Assembly: GCA_021772985.1 (NCBI GenBank)
Contig: JAJFKX010000008.1
Location: 1 to 64,000 of the forward strand
Origin: Gammaproteobacteria bacterium
GTDB taxonomy: Bacteria > Pseudomonadota > Gammaproteobacteria > Xanthomonadales > Wenzhouxiangellaceae
DNA: 64,000 bases
Direction: 5' to 3'
Below the pieces are notes generated by a model. That model was not told the DNA's origin. It saw only the letters and a list, made by a program, of their open reading frames with translations, and did no database searches. Below are positions 7,830-16,653 of the stretch, piece by piece. Position numbers and translations under genes: made by a program. Numbering within the stretch: the first letter of the stretch is position 1; each line of letters begins with the position of its first letter.

Positions 7830-8404
7830 GTCCGTTGTATGGATTGGTGCTGGCCGGTGGGCGCAGCCAGCGGATGGGCCAGGATAAGGCTGCATTGCAA
7901 GTTGCCGGGCAATCTTTGCTGCAGCGTAGCTATGCTTTGATTGACGCTGTATGCGAGCAGTCTTTTGTGTCGGTAAGGGCAGCGGACAATACCGGATTAC
8001 GCGCAGGATATCCGCAAATTGCTGATCAATTTGGTGGCCAGGGGCCTGCCGACGGAATTGCCTCAGCACAACGAACGCACCCTGCTGCCGCCTGGCTGGT
8101 GGTTGCTTGTGATTTGCCGATGCTGGACGCAACCACCCTAAATGAGCTAATCAGGCAACGCAATATAAACAGCGATGCAACTGCCTATCGCAGCAGCAAT
8201 GATGATTTGCCGGAACCATTGTGTGCCATCTATGAGCCGGACAGTGCAACGCGGATTGTTGAGTTTTTACAAGCCGACATTCGTTGCCCACGCAAGATGC
8301 TTATTAATATGAATACAACATTATTGACCCAGCCCAATGTAGGTGCATTGGATAATGCCAATACACCCGAACAGTGGGCGCAATCTGTTGAGACTGTTGG
8401 ATGA
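7826..8404 (+). CDS. mobA: molybdenum cofactor guanylyltransferase MobA
   Basis: A 192-residue nucleotidyltransferase. The signature loop is LAGGRSQRMGQDKAAL near the N-terminus, followed by DQFGGQGPADGIASAQ and VVACDLPML. MobA adds GMP to Mo-MPT for DMSO-reductase-type enzymes. It overlaps moaC by ATGA. The operon's own terminal enzyme is of the xanthine-oxidase type, which more often uses MPT or MCD, so MobA may serve molybdoenzymes encoded elsewhere. Confidence 0.9.
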   Translation: MSPLYGLVLAGGRSQRMGQDKAALQVAGQSLLQRSYALIDAVCEQSFVSVRAADNTGLRAGYPQIADQFGGQGPADGIASAQRTHPAAAWLVVACDLPMLDATTLNELIRQRNINSDATAYRSSNDDLPEPLCAIYEPDSATRIVEFLQADIRCPRKMLINMNTTLLTQPNVGALDNANTPEQWAQSVETVG

Positions 8405-8643
8405 AGCATTTACAGGTCGAGTACTTTGCATTGTTTCGTGAACGTGTTGGGCAAGCCGGTGAGCAGGTCAGTTCTGATGCAGCCAATCCACAGGAATTAT
8501 TTACCGAGCTGCAAACCCGCCATGCGGGATTGGAGTCGCTGTTGAATATGAAAGTGGCTGTTAATGATGAGCTGGCTGATTGGGCGACGCCATTGTCTGA
8601 TGGTGACCGCGTATTGTTTTTTCCACCGGTCGCTGGTGGTTGA
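8401..8643 (+). CDS. moaD: molybdopterin synthase sulfur-carrier subunit MoaD
   Basis: An 80-residue ubiquitin-like protein ending FFPPVAGG, the Gly-Gly tail that is adenylated by MoeB and turned into a thiocarboxylate. LQVEYFALFRERVGQ at the N-terminus is typical. It overlaps mobA at its start and moaE at its end. Confidence 0.95.
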   Translation: MKHLQVEYFALFRERVGQAGEQVSSDAANPQELFTELQTRHAGLESLLNMKVAVNDELADWATPLSDGDRVLFFPPVAGG

Positions 8644-9085
8644 GTTGGGTTTTCGAGTCAGCCATGCAGCACTGGACCCGGCACGATGCAGTGCTGAATT
8701 GGTCGATGCGCACTGCGGTGGTTTGGTAACTTTTGAAGGCTGGGTGCGCGATCATAACGAAGGTCGCCGGGTGTTGAAGCTGGAATATGAAGTGTATGAA
8801 CCATTGGCTATCAAGGAAGGTGAGCAGGTGCTGACAGAAGCAAAGCGACGTTTCGGTGTTCAGCATGTGTTCGGTATTCATCGTGCCGGTGTGCTGGAGA
8901 TAGGTGAATGTGCGGTCTGGGTCGGCGTCAGTTCCGCACATCGTGCGGAAGCTTTTGATGCCTGCCGTTACATCATTGATGAAATCAAGCAACGCTTGCC
9001 GATCTGGAAAAAAGAGTATTACCACGGTGGTGATTCCGGCTGGGTTAACTGTGAGCGCTGTGCACATCCACATGCACATGCCTGA
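8636..9085 (+). CDS. moaE: molybdopterin synthase catalytic subunit MoaE
   Basis: Best start is the GTG at 8636, inside the last codons of moaD, giving about 149 residues (VVELGFRVSHAALDP...); TTG at 8645 is an alternative. MoaE blocks seen: GGLVTFEGWVRDHNEGR, LEYEVYEPLAIKEGE, IHRAGVLEIGECAVWVGVSSAHR and PIWKKEYYHGG with the catalytic lysines. It forms the MoaD2-MoaE2 synthase that converts cPMP to molybdopterin. The tail HPHAHA is slightly His-rich. Confidence 0.95.
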   Translation: MVELGFRVSHAALDPARCSAELVDAHCGGLVTFEGWVRDHNEGRRVLKLEYEVYEPLAIKEGEQVLTEAKRRFGVQHVFGIHRAGVLEIGECAVWVGVSSAHRAEAFDACRYIIDEIKQRLPIWKKEYYHGGDSGWVNCERCAHPHAHA

Positions 9086-9091
9086 GCTGAC

Positions 9092-10120
9092 ATGAACCTG
9101 GGTCTGACCCCATTGCTGAATCGTATTGCTGCTGATCCCGAGCAGTCATTTATTCTGGTTAGCGTCATCCAGACATTGGGTTCCACTTACCGCAAGCCGG
9201 GTTCTATGATGTTATTGGATCAGGCTGGGCAAATGTTTGGTCTGGTCAGTGGCGGTTGCCTGGAAGCAGATTTACAGGCCCAGGCGCAACCGGTTTGGGA
9301 AACCGGTGAGCCGTGTATAGTCACTTATGACTTGCGCGAAGATGACGATACTTTGTGGGGGCTTGGTCTGGGTTGTCAGGGCTTGGTGCGGTTGCTGCTG
9401 GAAAGAGTTGATGCCGGAAATGCTTTTGGCGGACTGGGATTAATCAAACCTTATTGGCTGGCGGGCCGACATTGTTTATTAATCAAAGTGATTGAAGCTG
9501 GCGAAACGTTGCCGCTTGCCAGGCATTGGTTGTTGGAGGAAGCTGATCAGCAGACATTACCGATAGCATCTGAGCAGCTCCAGACAATCCAGAAAACAAC
9601 TGAATTATCATTGGCCGAAGCAAACTTGCTGGCGATTTCGGTGCAACCGGCACCCAGGTTGCTGATCTGTGGTGCAGGGCCTGATGTTGCACCACTGGTA
9701 AAACTTGCCAATGCCTGCGATTGGCGGGTGACGGTCTATGATCATCGCCCAGCTTATGCACTTGAGGCACATTTTCCAGGGGCCGAGCAAGTTATTTGTG
9801 AACCGGCCGAGGCACTTGTCACACACACTGGCATAGATTTTGATGCCGCCGTGGTGATGAGTCATCACCTGCCCAGTGATGCAAAATACGTACAACAACT
9901 GGGTGCTTCAAAGGTAGCTTATATTGGCTTGCTTGGACCTGTTGCCCGACGTGAACAGTTGTTAGCTGAGACCGGGTTTATTGGTGATGCACGTTTCTAT
10001 GGTCCAGCAGGCTTGGATATCGGTGCTGATCTGCCGGAAACTATCGCCTTGTCGATTCTGGCTGAAGCACACACAGTGCTTAACAGCGGTGATGGTGGTT
10101 TTTTAAGTGGCAGCGAGTAA
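9092..10120 (+). CDS. XdhC/CoxI-family Moco maturation factor
   Basis: A 342-residue protein with an N-terminal XdhC domain (VIQTLGSTYRKPGSMMLLD, GLVSGGCLEADL) and a C-terminal Rossmann-like domain (RLLICGAGPDVAPLVKLAN, VYDHRPAY). XdhC proteins bind Moco, stabilise its sulfurated form and deliver it to xanthine-oxidase-family apoenzymes. It sits 6 bp after moaE and just ahead of the cytidylyltransferase-like gene, a usual pairing for enzymes such as the one encoded downstream. Confidence 0.92.
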   Translation: MNLGLTPLLNRIAADPEQSFILVSVIQTLGSTYRKPGSMMLLDQAGQMFGLVSGGCLEADLQAQAQPVWETGEPCIVTYDLREDDDTLWGLGLGCQGLVRLLLERVDAGNAFGGLGLIKPYWLAGRHCLLIKVIEAGETLPLARHWLLEEADQQTLPIASEQLQTIQKTTELSLAEANLLAISVQPAPRLLICGAGPDVAPLVKLANACDWRVTVYDHRPAYALEAHFPGAEQVICEPAEALVTHTGIDFDAAVVMSHHLPSDAKYVQQLGASKVAYIGLLGPVARREQLLAETGFIGDARFYGPAGLDIGADLPETIALSILAEAHTVLNSGDGGFLSGSE

Positions 10121-10751
10121 ATCGGGCAGAAACCTGGCAGCGGTGGTATTGGCTGCAGGAAATTCCGAGCGCCTGGGACAATCCAAACAGCAACTTCAGT
10201 TGCACAAGGTAGCTTTACTGCGGCGTGCGGCCGAGCAAGCTCTGCAGGTTACCGATCAGGCAGTAGTGGTGTTGGGTGCCGGTCATCTGACAGATCGCAA
10301 GCTATTGGATGGTTTACCACTGAGGATCACCATCAACACAGATTCCCACATCGGGTTGGGTGGTTCGATTGCCTGTGGAACAGCACAATTGGACCAGCAG
10401 GTAGATGCGGTGCTGTTGCTATTGGTAGATCAATACCAACTCACCACCAGCAATATTGAGTCGCTGGTACATCAGTGGCATAGTAATCCTGAGCAGATTG
10501 CAGCAGCAAGTTATGCAGGTACACATGGGCCACCGGTCATTTTCCCCTACCGGTACTTTGCTAAACTGAAAGCCTTGCGCAAGGATGGTGCAAAATCGTT
10601 ATTGGTCGAACAACCGATGACCAGCGTGGTGATGCCAAGTGCAGCAGCGAATCTAAACACACCAGCTGACCTGGTCAAGATGCGCCATTTCGAACAAACA
10701 CGCATCGAGCCAGCGGGTTCTGATGCAGCCGCTGATAACGAGAACGATTGA
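10107..10751 (+). CDS. MocA-like molybdenum cofactor cytidylyltransferase
   Basis: A 214-residue NTP-transferase with the MocA-type loop VLAAGNSERLGQSKQ, GLGGSIACG and LLLLVDQYQLT. The GTG start lies inside the end of the xdhC-like gene. MocA enzymes attach CMP to Moco to make the MCD form used by many IorAB/aldehyde-oxidoreductase enzymes, which fits the two structural genes downstream. The last ~25 residues are acidic and poorly conserved. Confidence 0.85.
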   Translation: MAASKSGRNLAAVVLAAGNSERLGQSKQQLQLHKVALLRRAAEQALQVTDQAVVVLGAGHLTDRKLLDGLPLRITINTDSHIGLGGSIACGTAQLDQQVDAVLLLLVDQYQLTTSNIESLVHQWHSNPEQIAAASYAGTHGPPVIFPYRYFAKLKALRKDGAKSLLVEQPMTSVVMPSAAANLNTPADLVKMRHFEQTRIEPAGSDAAADNEND

Positions 10752-10825
10752 TGCTGTCAGCCTCAACTCAGAGTAAAGGCCATGCCATCTGAAATTCAGG
10801 CTGACCACCCTAAGGAGATTAAACA

Positions 10826-11278
10826 ATGAAAGTCACTGTAAATGGCAAACCGATCGACTACAACGGTGATCCACAAATGCCGGTGTTATGGTTCCTGCGT
10901 GATGAACTCGATATGACCGGGACCAAATTTGGCTGTGGCATGGCATTGTGCGGTGCTTGTACCGTACACCTGGATGGTCAAGCCATTCGTTCCTGTGTAA
11001 CACCAATGAGTGCTGCGGCAGATAAAAAAATCACCACCATTGAAGGTTTGGGCAATGGCCAGGAACACGTTTTGCAGAAGGCCTGGAAAACCCATAACGT
11101 GCCGCAATGTGGTTATTGCCAAAGTGGGCAGATCATGCAGGCAGCTTCATTTCTGGCACAAAATCCAAACCCTAGCGAGAGTGAAATCGACGTTGCCATG
11201 ACCGGGAATATCTGCCGTTGCGGTACTTACACCCGGATACGCGCAGCGATTAAAACTGCGGCGGAGGATTTGGCATGA
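10826..11278 (+). CDS. [2Fe-2S] small subunit of a molybdo-hydroxylase (IorA type)
   Basis: A 150-residue protein with two 2Fe-2S clusters. The plant-type ferredoxin motif is [14 protein letters not shown] followed by a fourth Cys in RSC; the C-terminal cluster is [11 protein letters not shown] and NICRCGTY. The ribosome site AAGGAG is well placed before the ATG. It carries electrons from the Mo centre of the large subunit encoded next. The 74-bp gap before it is the largest inside the operon. Confidence 0.93.
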   Translation: MKVTVNGKPIDYNGDPQMPVLWFLRDELDMTGTKFGCGMALCGACTVHLDGQAIRSCVTPMSAAADKKITTIEGLGNGQEHVLQKAWKTHNVPQCGYCQSGQIMQAASFLAQNPNPSESEIDVAMTGNICRCGTYTRIRAAIKTAAEDLA

Positions 11279-13521
11279 ATACTGTAAGCAATCCAAGCCG
11301 GCGGCGGTTTTTAAGCGCCAGTGTACAGACCTCTGGTTTGTTGTTAACGCTTAATCTGTTACCGGCTGCGGGGCTGATCGCGCAGACCAATGAGGCCAGT
11401 GATTTTACGCCCAGTATTTTTATCAGAATCGACACGGATGGCACGGTAACTGTTATTTGCCACCGTTCTGAAATGGGCCAGCAAATACGCACCAGCGTGG
11501 CACAGATTATTGCTGATGAACTGGAAGCTGACTGGGCCAGGATTGTTATCGAACAAGCTACCGGTGATCCAATTTATGGTGATCAAAATACCGATGGATC
11601 GCGCAGCATACGACGGAATCTGACACGCTTGCGACAGGCCGGAGCATCGGCACGGCAATTGTTGCGCCAGGCGGCGGCAAAAACCTGGGGAGTATCAGTG
11701 GATGAATGTGATGCCAGCAATCACCTCGTCACCCATCAACCATCAGGTCGTACATTAGGTTACGGCGACCTGGTTACCGCTGCCGCAGAGCTGACTTTAC
11801 CCGACCCGGCGACAGTGGAATTAAAAACGCGTCAGCAGTGGCGCTATATCGGCAAAGCCGTGCAAAGCGTAGACATTGATGACGTGATTCATGGTAATGC
11901 TATCTATGGATTTGACGTTAAGTTACCGGATATGCAAATTGCCGTGATTGCCCGTCCACCGGTGTTGTTTGGGCAGGTCAAACAAATTGACGAGCAGGCG
12001 GTACGCAAAATTGTCGGGGTTACCGGTGTGGTCAGGCTGCCTGCATTATCAGCGCCGGCAGGTTTTAATGCACTGGGTGGTGTGGCAGTGCTGGCCACCA
12101 ACAGTTGGGCGGCATTGAAAGGGCGCGATGCGCTTAATATCGAATGGGAGCATGGCAGCAACGCCAGTTATGATTCAAACCAATACCGAGAGCAGTTGCT
12201 GGCAACTTCACGCAAGCTGGGTACGCTGGTACGTGAACATGGTGATGTCGATGCTGCACTGGAAAATGCCACGCAGCGTATCAGCGCTGAATATACGGTG
12301 CCGCATCTATCGCAGGCACCTATGGAGCCGCCGGCTGCTGCTGCAAGAGTAGATCAAGACAGTGCAGAAATCTGGGCTTGCACCCAGACGCCGCAGGCAA
12401 CCCGGCGCGAAGTTGCCCGCGCATTGGAAATGGAAGAAGCCCAGGTGACCGTCAATGTGACCATGCTGGGTGGGGCGTTTGGGCGTAAATCAAAACCGGA
12501 TTTCTCGGTTGAGGCAGCTTTGCTGGCGAAACATACCGGTAAACCGGTGAAAGTGATCTGGAGCCGTGAAGACGATATCAAGCATGGTTATTATCACAGC
12601 GTCAGCGCGCAACGTATTGAAGCAGGCTTAGATGCTGAAGGGAACACTACCGGCTGGTTGCATCGAACCGTATTTCCCACCATTTCATCCACCTTTGATC
12701 CCAGCCAAACTTATCCCAGTTCCGGTGAGTTGGATTTGGGTTTTTCTGACAATCCGTTTGAAATTGCTAATATGCGGTTGGAGAAGGGTGAAGCAAAAGC
12801 ACATGTCAGAATTGGCTGGTTGCGCTCGGTAGCCAATGTTTACCATGCCTTTGCGGTACAGTCATTCGCGCATGAACTGGCGGTTGCTGCAAAACGTGAT
12901 CCTAAAGATTATTTGCTCGAGTTAATCGGCCGGTCCCGACATATAGATTTGCCGGCAGCAGGGGTGGAATATGGTAATTATGGGGATCCGATTGAACTCT
13001 ATCCGATTGATACCGGCCGGCTGGCCAACGTGGTTCGGGTGGTAGCAGAACGTGCTGACTGGAAAGCCAAACGGGCAAAGGGTTGCAAGCTCGGGATAGC
13101 GGTACACCGCTCGTTCCTGACCTATGTGGCCACCGTGGTTGAAGTTGAAGTTGATGACCAGGGCCGTTGGACGATACCTTCAGTGCATGTTGCCATTGAT
13201 GCCGGCACGGTGGTCAACACCGACCACGTCAAAGCCCAATGTGAAGGCGGCAGTATTTATGGGTTAAGTTGTGCGATCGGTCAGATTACTGCAACTGGAG
13301 GCGTGATTGATCAAGGTAACTTCAACGATTATCTGGTCACCCGTATCAATCAGGCGCCGGGTAGCATTGATGTGCATATTGTTGAAAGTGATGCGCCACC
13401 AGCCGGTGTTGGAGAACCTTCAACGCCGCCATTTGCACCTGCATTCTGTAATGCTTTGTATGAAGCGACTGGACAGCGGATTCGACAATTACCGGTTCCA
13501 TTGAGACTGCCGGTGAGCTAA
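11275..13521 (+). CDS. molybdopterin-binding large subunit (IorB/aldehyde dehydrogenase type)
   Basis: A 748-residue xanthine-oxidase-family subunit. The N-terminus has a twin-arginine-like leader ([26 protein letters not shown]), so the complex is probably exported folded to the periplasm. Mo-site blocks are visible: [45 protein letters not shown] and near the end [18 protein letters not shown] with the catalytic Glu. Overall layout matches isoquinoline 1-oxidoreductase-beta-like proteins that oxidise aldehydes or N-heterocycles; the substrate cannot be told. It overlaps the small-subunit gene by ATGA and ends the operon. No cytochrome c subunit gene follows. Confidence 0.92.
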   Translation: MNTVSNPSRRRFLSASVQTSGLLLTLNLLPAAGLIAQTNEASDFTPSIFIRIDTDGTVTVICHRSEMGQQIRTSVAQIIADELEADWARIVIEQATGDPIYGDQNTDGSRSIRRNLTRLRQAGASARQLLRQAAAKTWGVSVDECDASNHLVTHQPSGRTLGYGDLVTAAAELTLPDPATVELKTRQQWRYIGKAVQSVDIDDVIHGNAIYGFDVKLPDMQIAVIARPPVLFGQVKQIDEQAVRKIVGVTGVVRLPALSAPAGFNALGGVAVLATNSWAALKGRDALNIEWEHGSNASYDSNQYREQLLATSRKLGTLVREHGDVDAALENATQRISAEYTVPHLSQAPMEPPAAAARVDQDSAEIWACTQTPQATRREVARALEMEEAQVTVNVTMLGGAFGRKSKPDFSVEAALLAKHTGKPVKVIWSREDDIKHGYYHSVSAQRIEAGLDAEGNTTGWLHRTVFPTISSTFDPSQTYPSSGELDLGFSDNPFEIANMRLEKGEAKAHVRIGWLRSVANVYHAFAVQSFAHELAVAAKRDPKDYLLELIGRSRHIDLPAAGVEYGNYGDPIELYPIDTGRLANVVRVVAERADWKAKRAKGCKLGIAVHRSFLTYVATVVEVEVDDQGRWTIPSVHVAIDAGTVVNTDHVKAQCEGGSIYGLSCAIGQITATGGVIDQGNFNDYLVTRINQAPGSIDVHIVESDAPPAGVGEPSTPPFAPAFCNALYEATGQRIRQLPVPLRLPVS

Positions 13522-13692
13522 TACTCTTTCAATCTAATCATCACAGTGGGGATGGTGGTTGCTGGGTGTTGGCATCATGCATGAAAATATTGGTGGTATC
13601 TCTGATACCGCCTCCCCAGTTGTAAATATTACGGTCTGGCACTCCAGCTTTTGTGCTTAATTTGAAACGGCGATAAAAAAATTCTTCCTGGT

Positions 13693-13720
13693 TGAATCCA
13701 ATTGGTCTTGCCATGCGTAT
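13693..13720 (+). promoter_or_regulatory. candidate ECF promoter upstream of the sigma factor gene
   Basis: TGAATCC at 13693-13699 and GCGTAT at 13715-13720, 15 bp apart, 45 bp before the sigma-factor start. The same layout (TGAAWCC-N15-GCGTA) occurs at 15180-15207 before the TPR lipoprotein gene. The -35/-10 form suits an ECF sigma factor and suggests autoregulation. Confidence 0.5.
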
Positions 13721-13764
13721 ATAAGGAAAGCATTTAATACACAGGAATATGGAGAACAATTTGA

Positions 13765-14520
13765 GTGATTGCTACAGATACAAGACCAACAACAGAAGCA
13801 ATGACCAACAATCGGGTAGATGTAATTCCGTCAGCTAACCACACTGCCGGGAATGACAATCCAAACTGTCAGGGCAAGTCACTGTCAGTTATGATGCGTA
13901 ATATGAATGGATTGGCAGACAAACAGGCCAAGCTGGAAGCAGCAGCGGCAACTGAACTGCTGGATTTAATTAAAGCAGTACAGGCCGGTGACCGGGCTGC
14001 ATTCGGTCGGTTATACGATACTACGGTGCAGTATATGTTTGGTTTGGCACTACGGATCACTCGCCAGCGGGAATTGGCTGAAGAGGTTATCAGCGATCTG
14101 TATTTGCAGGTTTGGCAACAGGCCGGCAGCTATTCGCCGGAGCGTGGAAAAGTTATTGCCTGGCTCAGCGTATTGTGTCGCAGCCGGGCGCTGGATACGT
14201 TGCGCCGAGATAATTCTGGTATTCGGCAGGCAACTGTTGGGCTGGATGCCGTCGCTGAACCGCAAGATTCGTATCAGCCGCTGGAGCTATTACAGACGAT
14301 GCAACAAGGTTCCGCGATACATGCAGCGCTGAAGAGATTAACCGAAGATCAACGACAGCTTATTGCGCTGGCCTATTTTCGAGGCTACACCCATAGCGAA
14401 TTGGCTAACTTTTTGAGCATCCCGATCGGAACGGTAAAAACGCACCTGCGTCGGGCGATGATCAAATTGAGAGAGTTGATGTCCAATGGTGCAGAGATGT
14501 GTGGAGAGGCACATGGGTAA
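13765..14520 (+). CDS. ECF RNA polymerase sigma factor
   Basis: Up to 251 residues from a GTG at 13765 with GGAG 10 nt upstream; internal ATGs at 13801, 13891 and 13894 are alternatives, and the first ~60 residues are low-complexity. Sigma region 2 is seen in AFGRLYDTTVQYMFGLALRIT and AEEVISDLYLQVWQQ, region 4 in LKRLTEDQRQLIALAYFRGYTHSELA and IPIGTVKTHLRRAMIKLRELM. It resembles the RpoE/ECF sigma factors partnered with ChrR-like cupins. The next gene overlaps its stop and is the likely control partner. Confidence 0.93.
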   Translation: MIATDTRPTTEAMTNNRVDVIPSANHTAGNDNPNCQGKSLSVMMRNMNGLADKQAKLEAAAATELLDLIKAVQAGDRAAFGRLYDTTVQYMFGLALRITRQRELAEEVISDLYLQVWQQAGSYSPERGKVIAWLSVLCRSRALDTLRRDNSGIRQATVGLDAVAEPQDSYQPLELLQTMQQGSAIHAALKRLTEDQRQLIALAYFRGYTHSELANFLSIPIGTVKTHLRRAMIKLRELMSNGAEMCGEAHG

Positions 14521-14995
14521 AACAACCATGACTAATTATGATGATGTGCTTGATGAGCAGAGCCTGCAATTACTGGGTGATGCACCTGCAGCTGTAGAAA
14601 CAGAGCAGATCCAGATGCAGAATTTGCGTGATCGAGTCATGCATCGTGTCGACGATCATATAGCCAGTAAAACTCGATCACTGTTTACGGTGCGAAACCA
14701 TGATGGAGACTGGATCGAGATCGAGCCGAAAATCAAAAAAAAAGTACTGTTCACTAACCCAGAAACCGGCACTGAGTCATATTTATTGAGGCTCGAATCG
14801 AATGCCGAAGCACCTGCTCATTTTCATCAACATGATGAGCATTGTCTGGTGCTGGAAGGTGATCTCAGTTTTGGTGATATTCATCTGCAATCCGGCGACT
14901 ATCATTTTGCTCCAGCAGGAAGTGAACATGCACCAGTCAGCACTAGCGCCGGTGCATTGCTTTATATTCAAACCGGGGAAAGCGCTGCGCTTTGA
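14513..14995 (+). CDS. ChrR-like cupin, probable anti-sigma partner
   Basis: About 160 residues from the ATG at 14513 (GGAGAGG just upstream), overlapping the sigma-factor stop. The C-terminal cupin has metal ligands in HFHQHDEHCLVLEGDL and HFAPAGSEH. Classical ChrR has an N-terminal zinc anti-sigma domain with an HxxxCxxC motif; here the N-terminal ~60 residues contain no Cys. The protein must hold or sense through another mechanism, or act only as the cupin sensor. It is followed by a strong terminator. Confidence 0.85.
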   Translation: MGKTTMTNYDDVLDEQSLQLLGDAPAAVETEQIQMQNLRDRVMHRVDDHIASKTRSLFTVRNHDGDWIEIEPKIKKKVLFTNPETGTESYLLRLESNAEAPAHFHQHDEHCLVLEGDLSFGDIHLQSGDYHFAPAGSEHAPVSTSAGALLYIQTGESAAL

Positions 14996-15041
14996 TTAAC
15001 CTGCAAGCTGGTTAAGCAACCGCACAGGCTAATTTTTATTG

Positions 15042-15073
15042 GGCCCTGCCGCAGACTGCGGCAGGGCCTTTTT
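15042..15073 (+). terminator. rho-independent terminator after the sigma/cupin pair
   Basis: Perfect 11-bp GC-rich stem (GGCCCTGCCGC / GCGGCAGGGCC) with a 5-nt loop, followed by TTTTTG. It ends the ECF-cupin transcript before the TPR lipoprotein gene, which then needs its own promoter. Confidence 0.92.
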
Positions 15074-15179
15074 GCTTCTATGACAATACTTCAATAGTTT
15101 TTCAGCTGAATTTCTTTGCTGATCTTGCCGCTTGGTAAAGGCCATTGTTCAGCTTCAACCAATCCATTAAATACATCTT

Positions 15180-15207
15180 TGAAACCGTTCGGCGGTTGCT
15201 TGCGTAG
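15180..15207 (+). promoter_or_regulatory. candidate ECF promoter upstream of the TPR lipoprotein operon
   Basis: TGAAACC at 15180-15186 and GCGTAG at 15202-15207, spaced 15 bp, 29 bp before the start codon. It shares the motif at 13693-13720 before the ECF sigma gene and lies just after a terminator, where a new promoter is required. Confidence 0.5.
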
Positions 15208-15236
15208 GAGATCAGACAAAGCACAAGGAACACAAC

Positions 15237-16607
15237 ATGACCAACAAGATTAAACATGGCCTAGCGGCTTTACTCGCGATAACGTTGATATCAGCATGTC
15301 GTCAGAGTGAATTGCCTGGGAGCTATGCTCAGGGTGGACTGGCTGAGGGAAATAAACTGGTATCGGCAGTCAACGATCCATGCGTCATGGTGCTGGTGCC
15401 ATCAGTAATTAAAGCTGCCGACACCAACAGTGAAACGGACAAGTTGATCTTGCGTTATCAAAACGCCGTAGCCCAGACATCGGAACCACTTGCACAACTT
15501 GAGCGCCTTGGTTGGGCTTATGTAGCCAAGGCACGTGAGACCCGTGATGTCGGTTATTACACCCTGGCCGAACAGGCCGCAGCGTGCATTGAAATTCAAG
15601 CGCCTGAAAGTGCCGACGCACTGCTGTTACGCGGGCATGTGTTACACAATCTGCATCGCTTTCAGGAGGCTGAAGCAGCAGCCCAACGGCTGGTTGAACA
15701 ACGTGGCTTGTGGTTTGACTTCGCGTTGCTGGGCGATGTGCTGACAGAACGCGGTGACTTACAGAAGGCGGCTATTGCATATCAACAGCTTGCTGAGCAA
15801 AGACCTGGCCCACAAGCTTATTTACGTATCAGCCAACTGCGCTGGCTGAAAGGCGATCTGGAAGGTGCGTTGCAAATGATGGTGAAAACTGTTCGCGCCA
15901 CCAGTCCACGTACACCGGAGCCTGCAGCCTGGGCACATGTGCGCCTGGCAATGTTGTTGATGCAGCTGGATCAATTGGCAGAAGCTGACGCGGCACTGGA
16001 TAGTGCACTGTTGCTGCAACCGGGATATCCACCTGCTTTATATACCCGTGGTCGCATATTGCTGGCCCAACACCGGGCATCGGATGCCATATCTTTACTG
16101 AGGCAGGCCGTCCAAGCAGACCCTTTGCCAGAGTTTCGTTGGGCGTTGTATGAGGCCTTAAAAATCACCGGCCAGTATCGATCAGCCAACCAGCAGCTGG
16201 CTGAGTTGCAACGCTACGGCGCAATTGAGGATGCACGCACCTTTGCATTATTCCTGGCTACCCGGGGAGAGCAACCTGAAACCGCACTACGTCTGGCGCT
16301 GGATGAACTGCAACTGCGCAAGGATGTGTTCACCCTGGACGCCGTTGCATGGGCGCTGAGTAGTGCTGGAAAACACAGTCAGGCACGCGAGTACAGCCGC
16401 CAGGCGCTGGCCGAGGGTACTCAGGATGCCCGGCTATTTCTGCATGCCGGGGTTATTGCAGCACGTGCCGGCGATAACTATCAGGCCTTTGAATTGCTCA
16501 GCAGCGCCGAATCGATTCAACAGATGTTGCTGCCTTCCGAGCGGCAGCAACTCAACAATGAATTTGCGGCGTTACAGCCGCTAATACATACCCTGGTGGA
16601 TAGCTAG
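15237..16607 (+). CDS. tetratricopeptide-repeat lipoprotein
   Basis: A 456-residue protein with a lipoprotein signal: hydrophobic stretch then LISAC with Cys21 as lipidated residue. The rest is helical with TPR-like blocks such as LLRGHVLHNLHRFQEAEAAAQRL, ERGDLQKAAIAYQQLAEQRPG and LYTRGRILLAQHRASDAISLLRQAV. It probably scaffolds proteins at the membrane. It leads a row DUF4331, HupE-like and beta-barrel genes in the same direction with short gaps. Confidence 0.85.
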   Translation: MTNKIKHGLAALLAITLISACRQSELPGSYAQGGLAEGNKLVSAVNDPCVMVLVPSVIKAADTNSETDKLILRYQNAVAQTSEPLAQLERLGWAYVAKARETRDVGYYTLAEQAAACIEIQAPESADALLLRGHVLHNLHRFQEAEAAAQRLVEQRGLWFDFALLGDVLTERGDLQKAAIAYQQLAEQRPGPQAYLRISQLRWLKGDLEGALQMMVKTVRATSPRTPEPAAWAHVRLAMLLMQLDQLAEADAALDSALLLQPGYPPALYTRGRILLAQHRASDAISLLRQAVQADPLPEFRWALYEALKITGQYRSANQQLAELQRYGAIEDARTFALFLATRGEQPETALRLALDELQLRKDVFTLDAVAWALSSAGKHSQAREYSRQALAEGTQDARLFLHAGVIAARAGDNYQAFELLSSAESIQQMLLPSERQQLNNEFAALQPLIHTLVDS

Positions 16608-16653
16608 TTATTGCTGCCCCGGGAACTTTTACTTTTTTCATAGGAGATAAAAA

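Noticed and set aside
13541-13759. 72-codon leftward frame before the sigma gene
   Set aside because: Overlaps the candidate promoter, no family match, no ribosome site.
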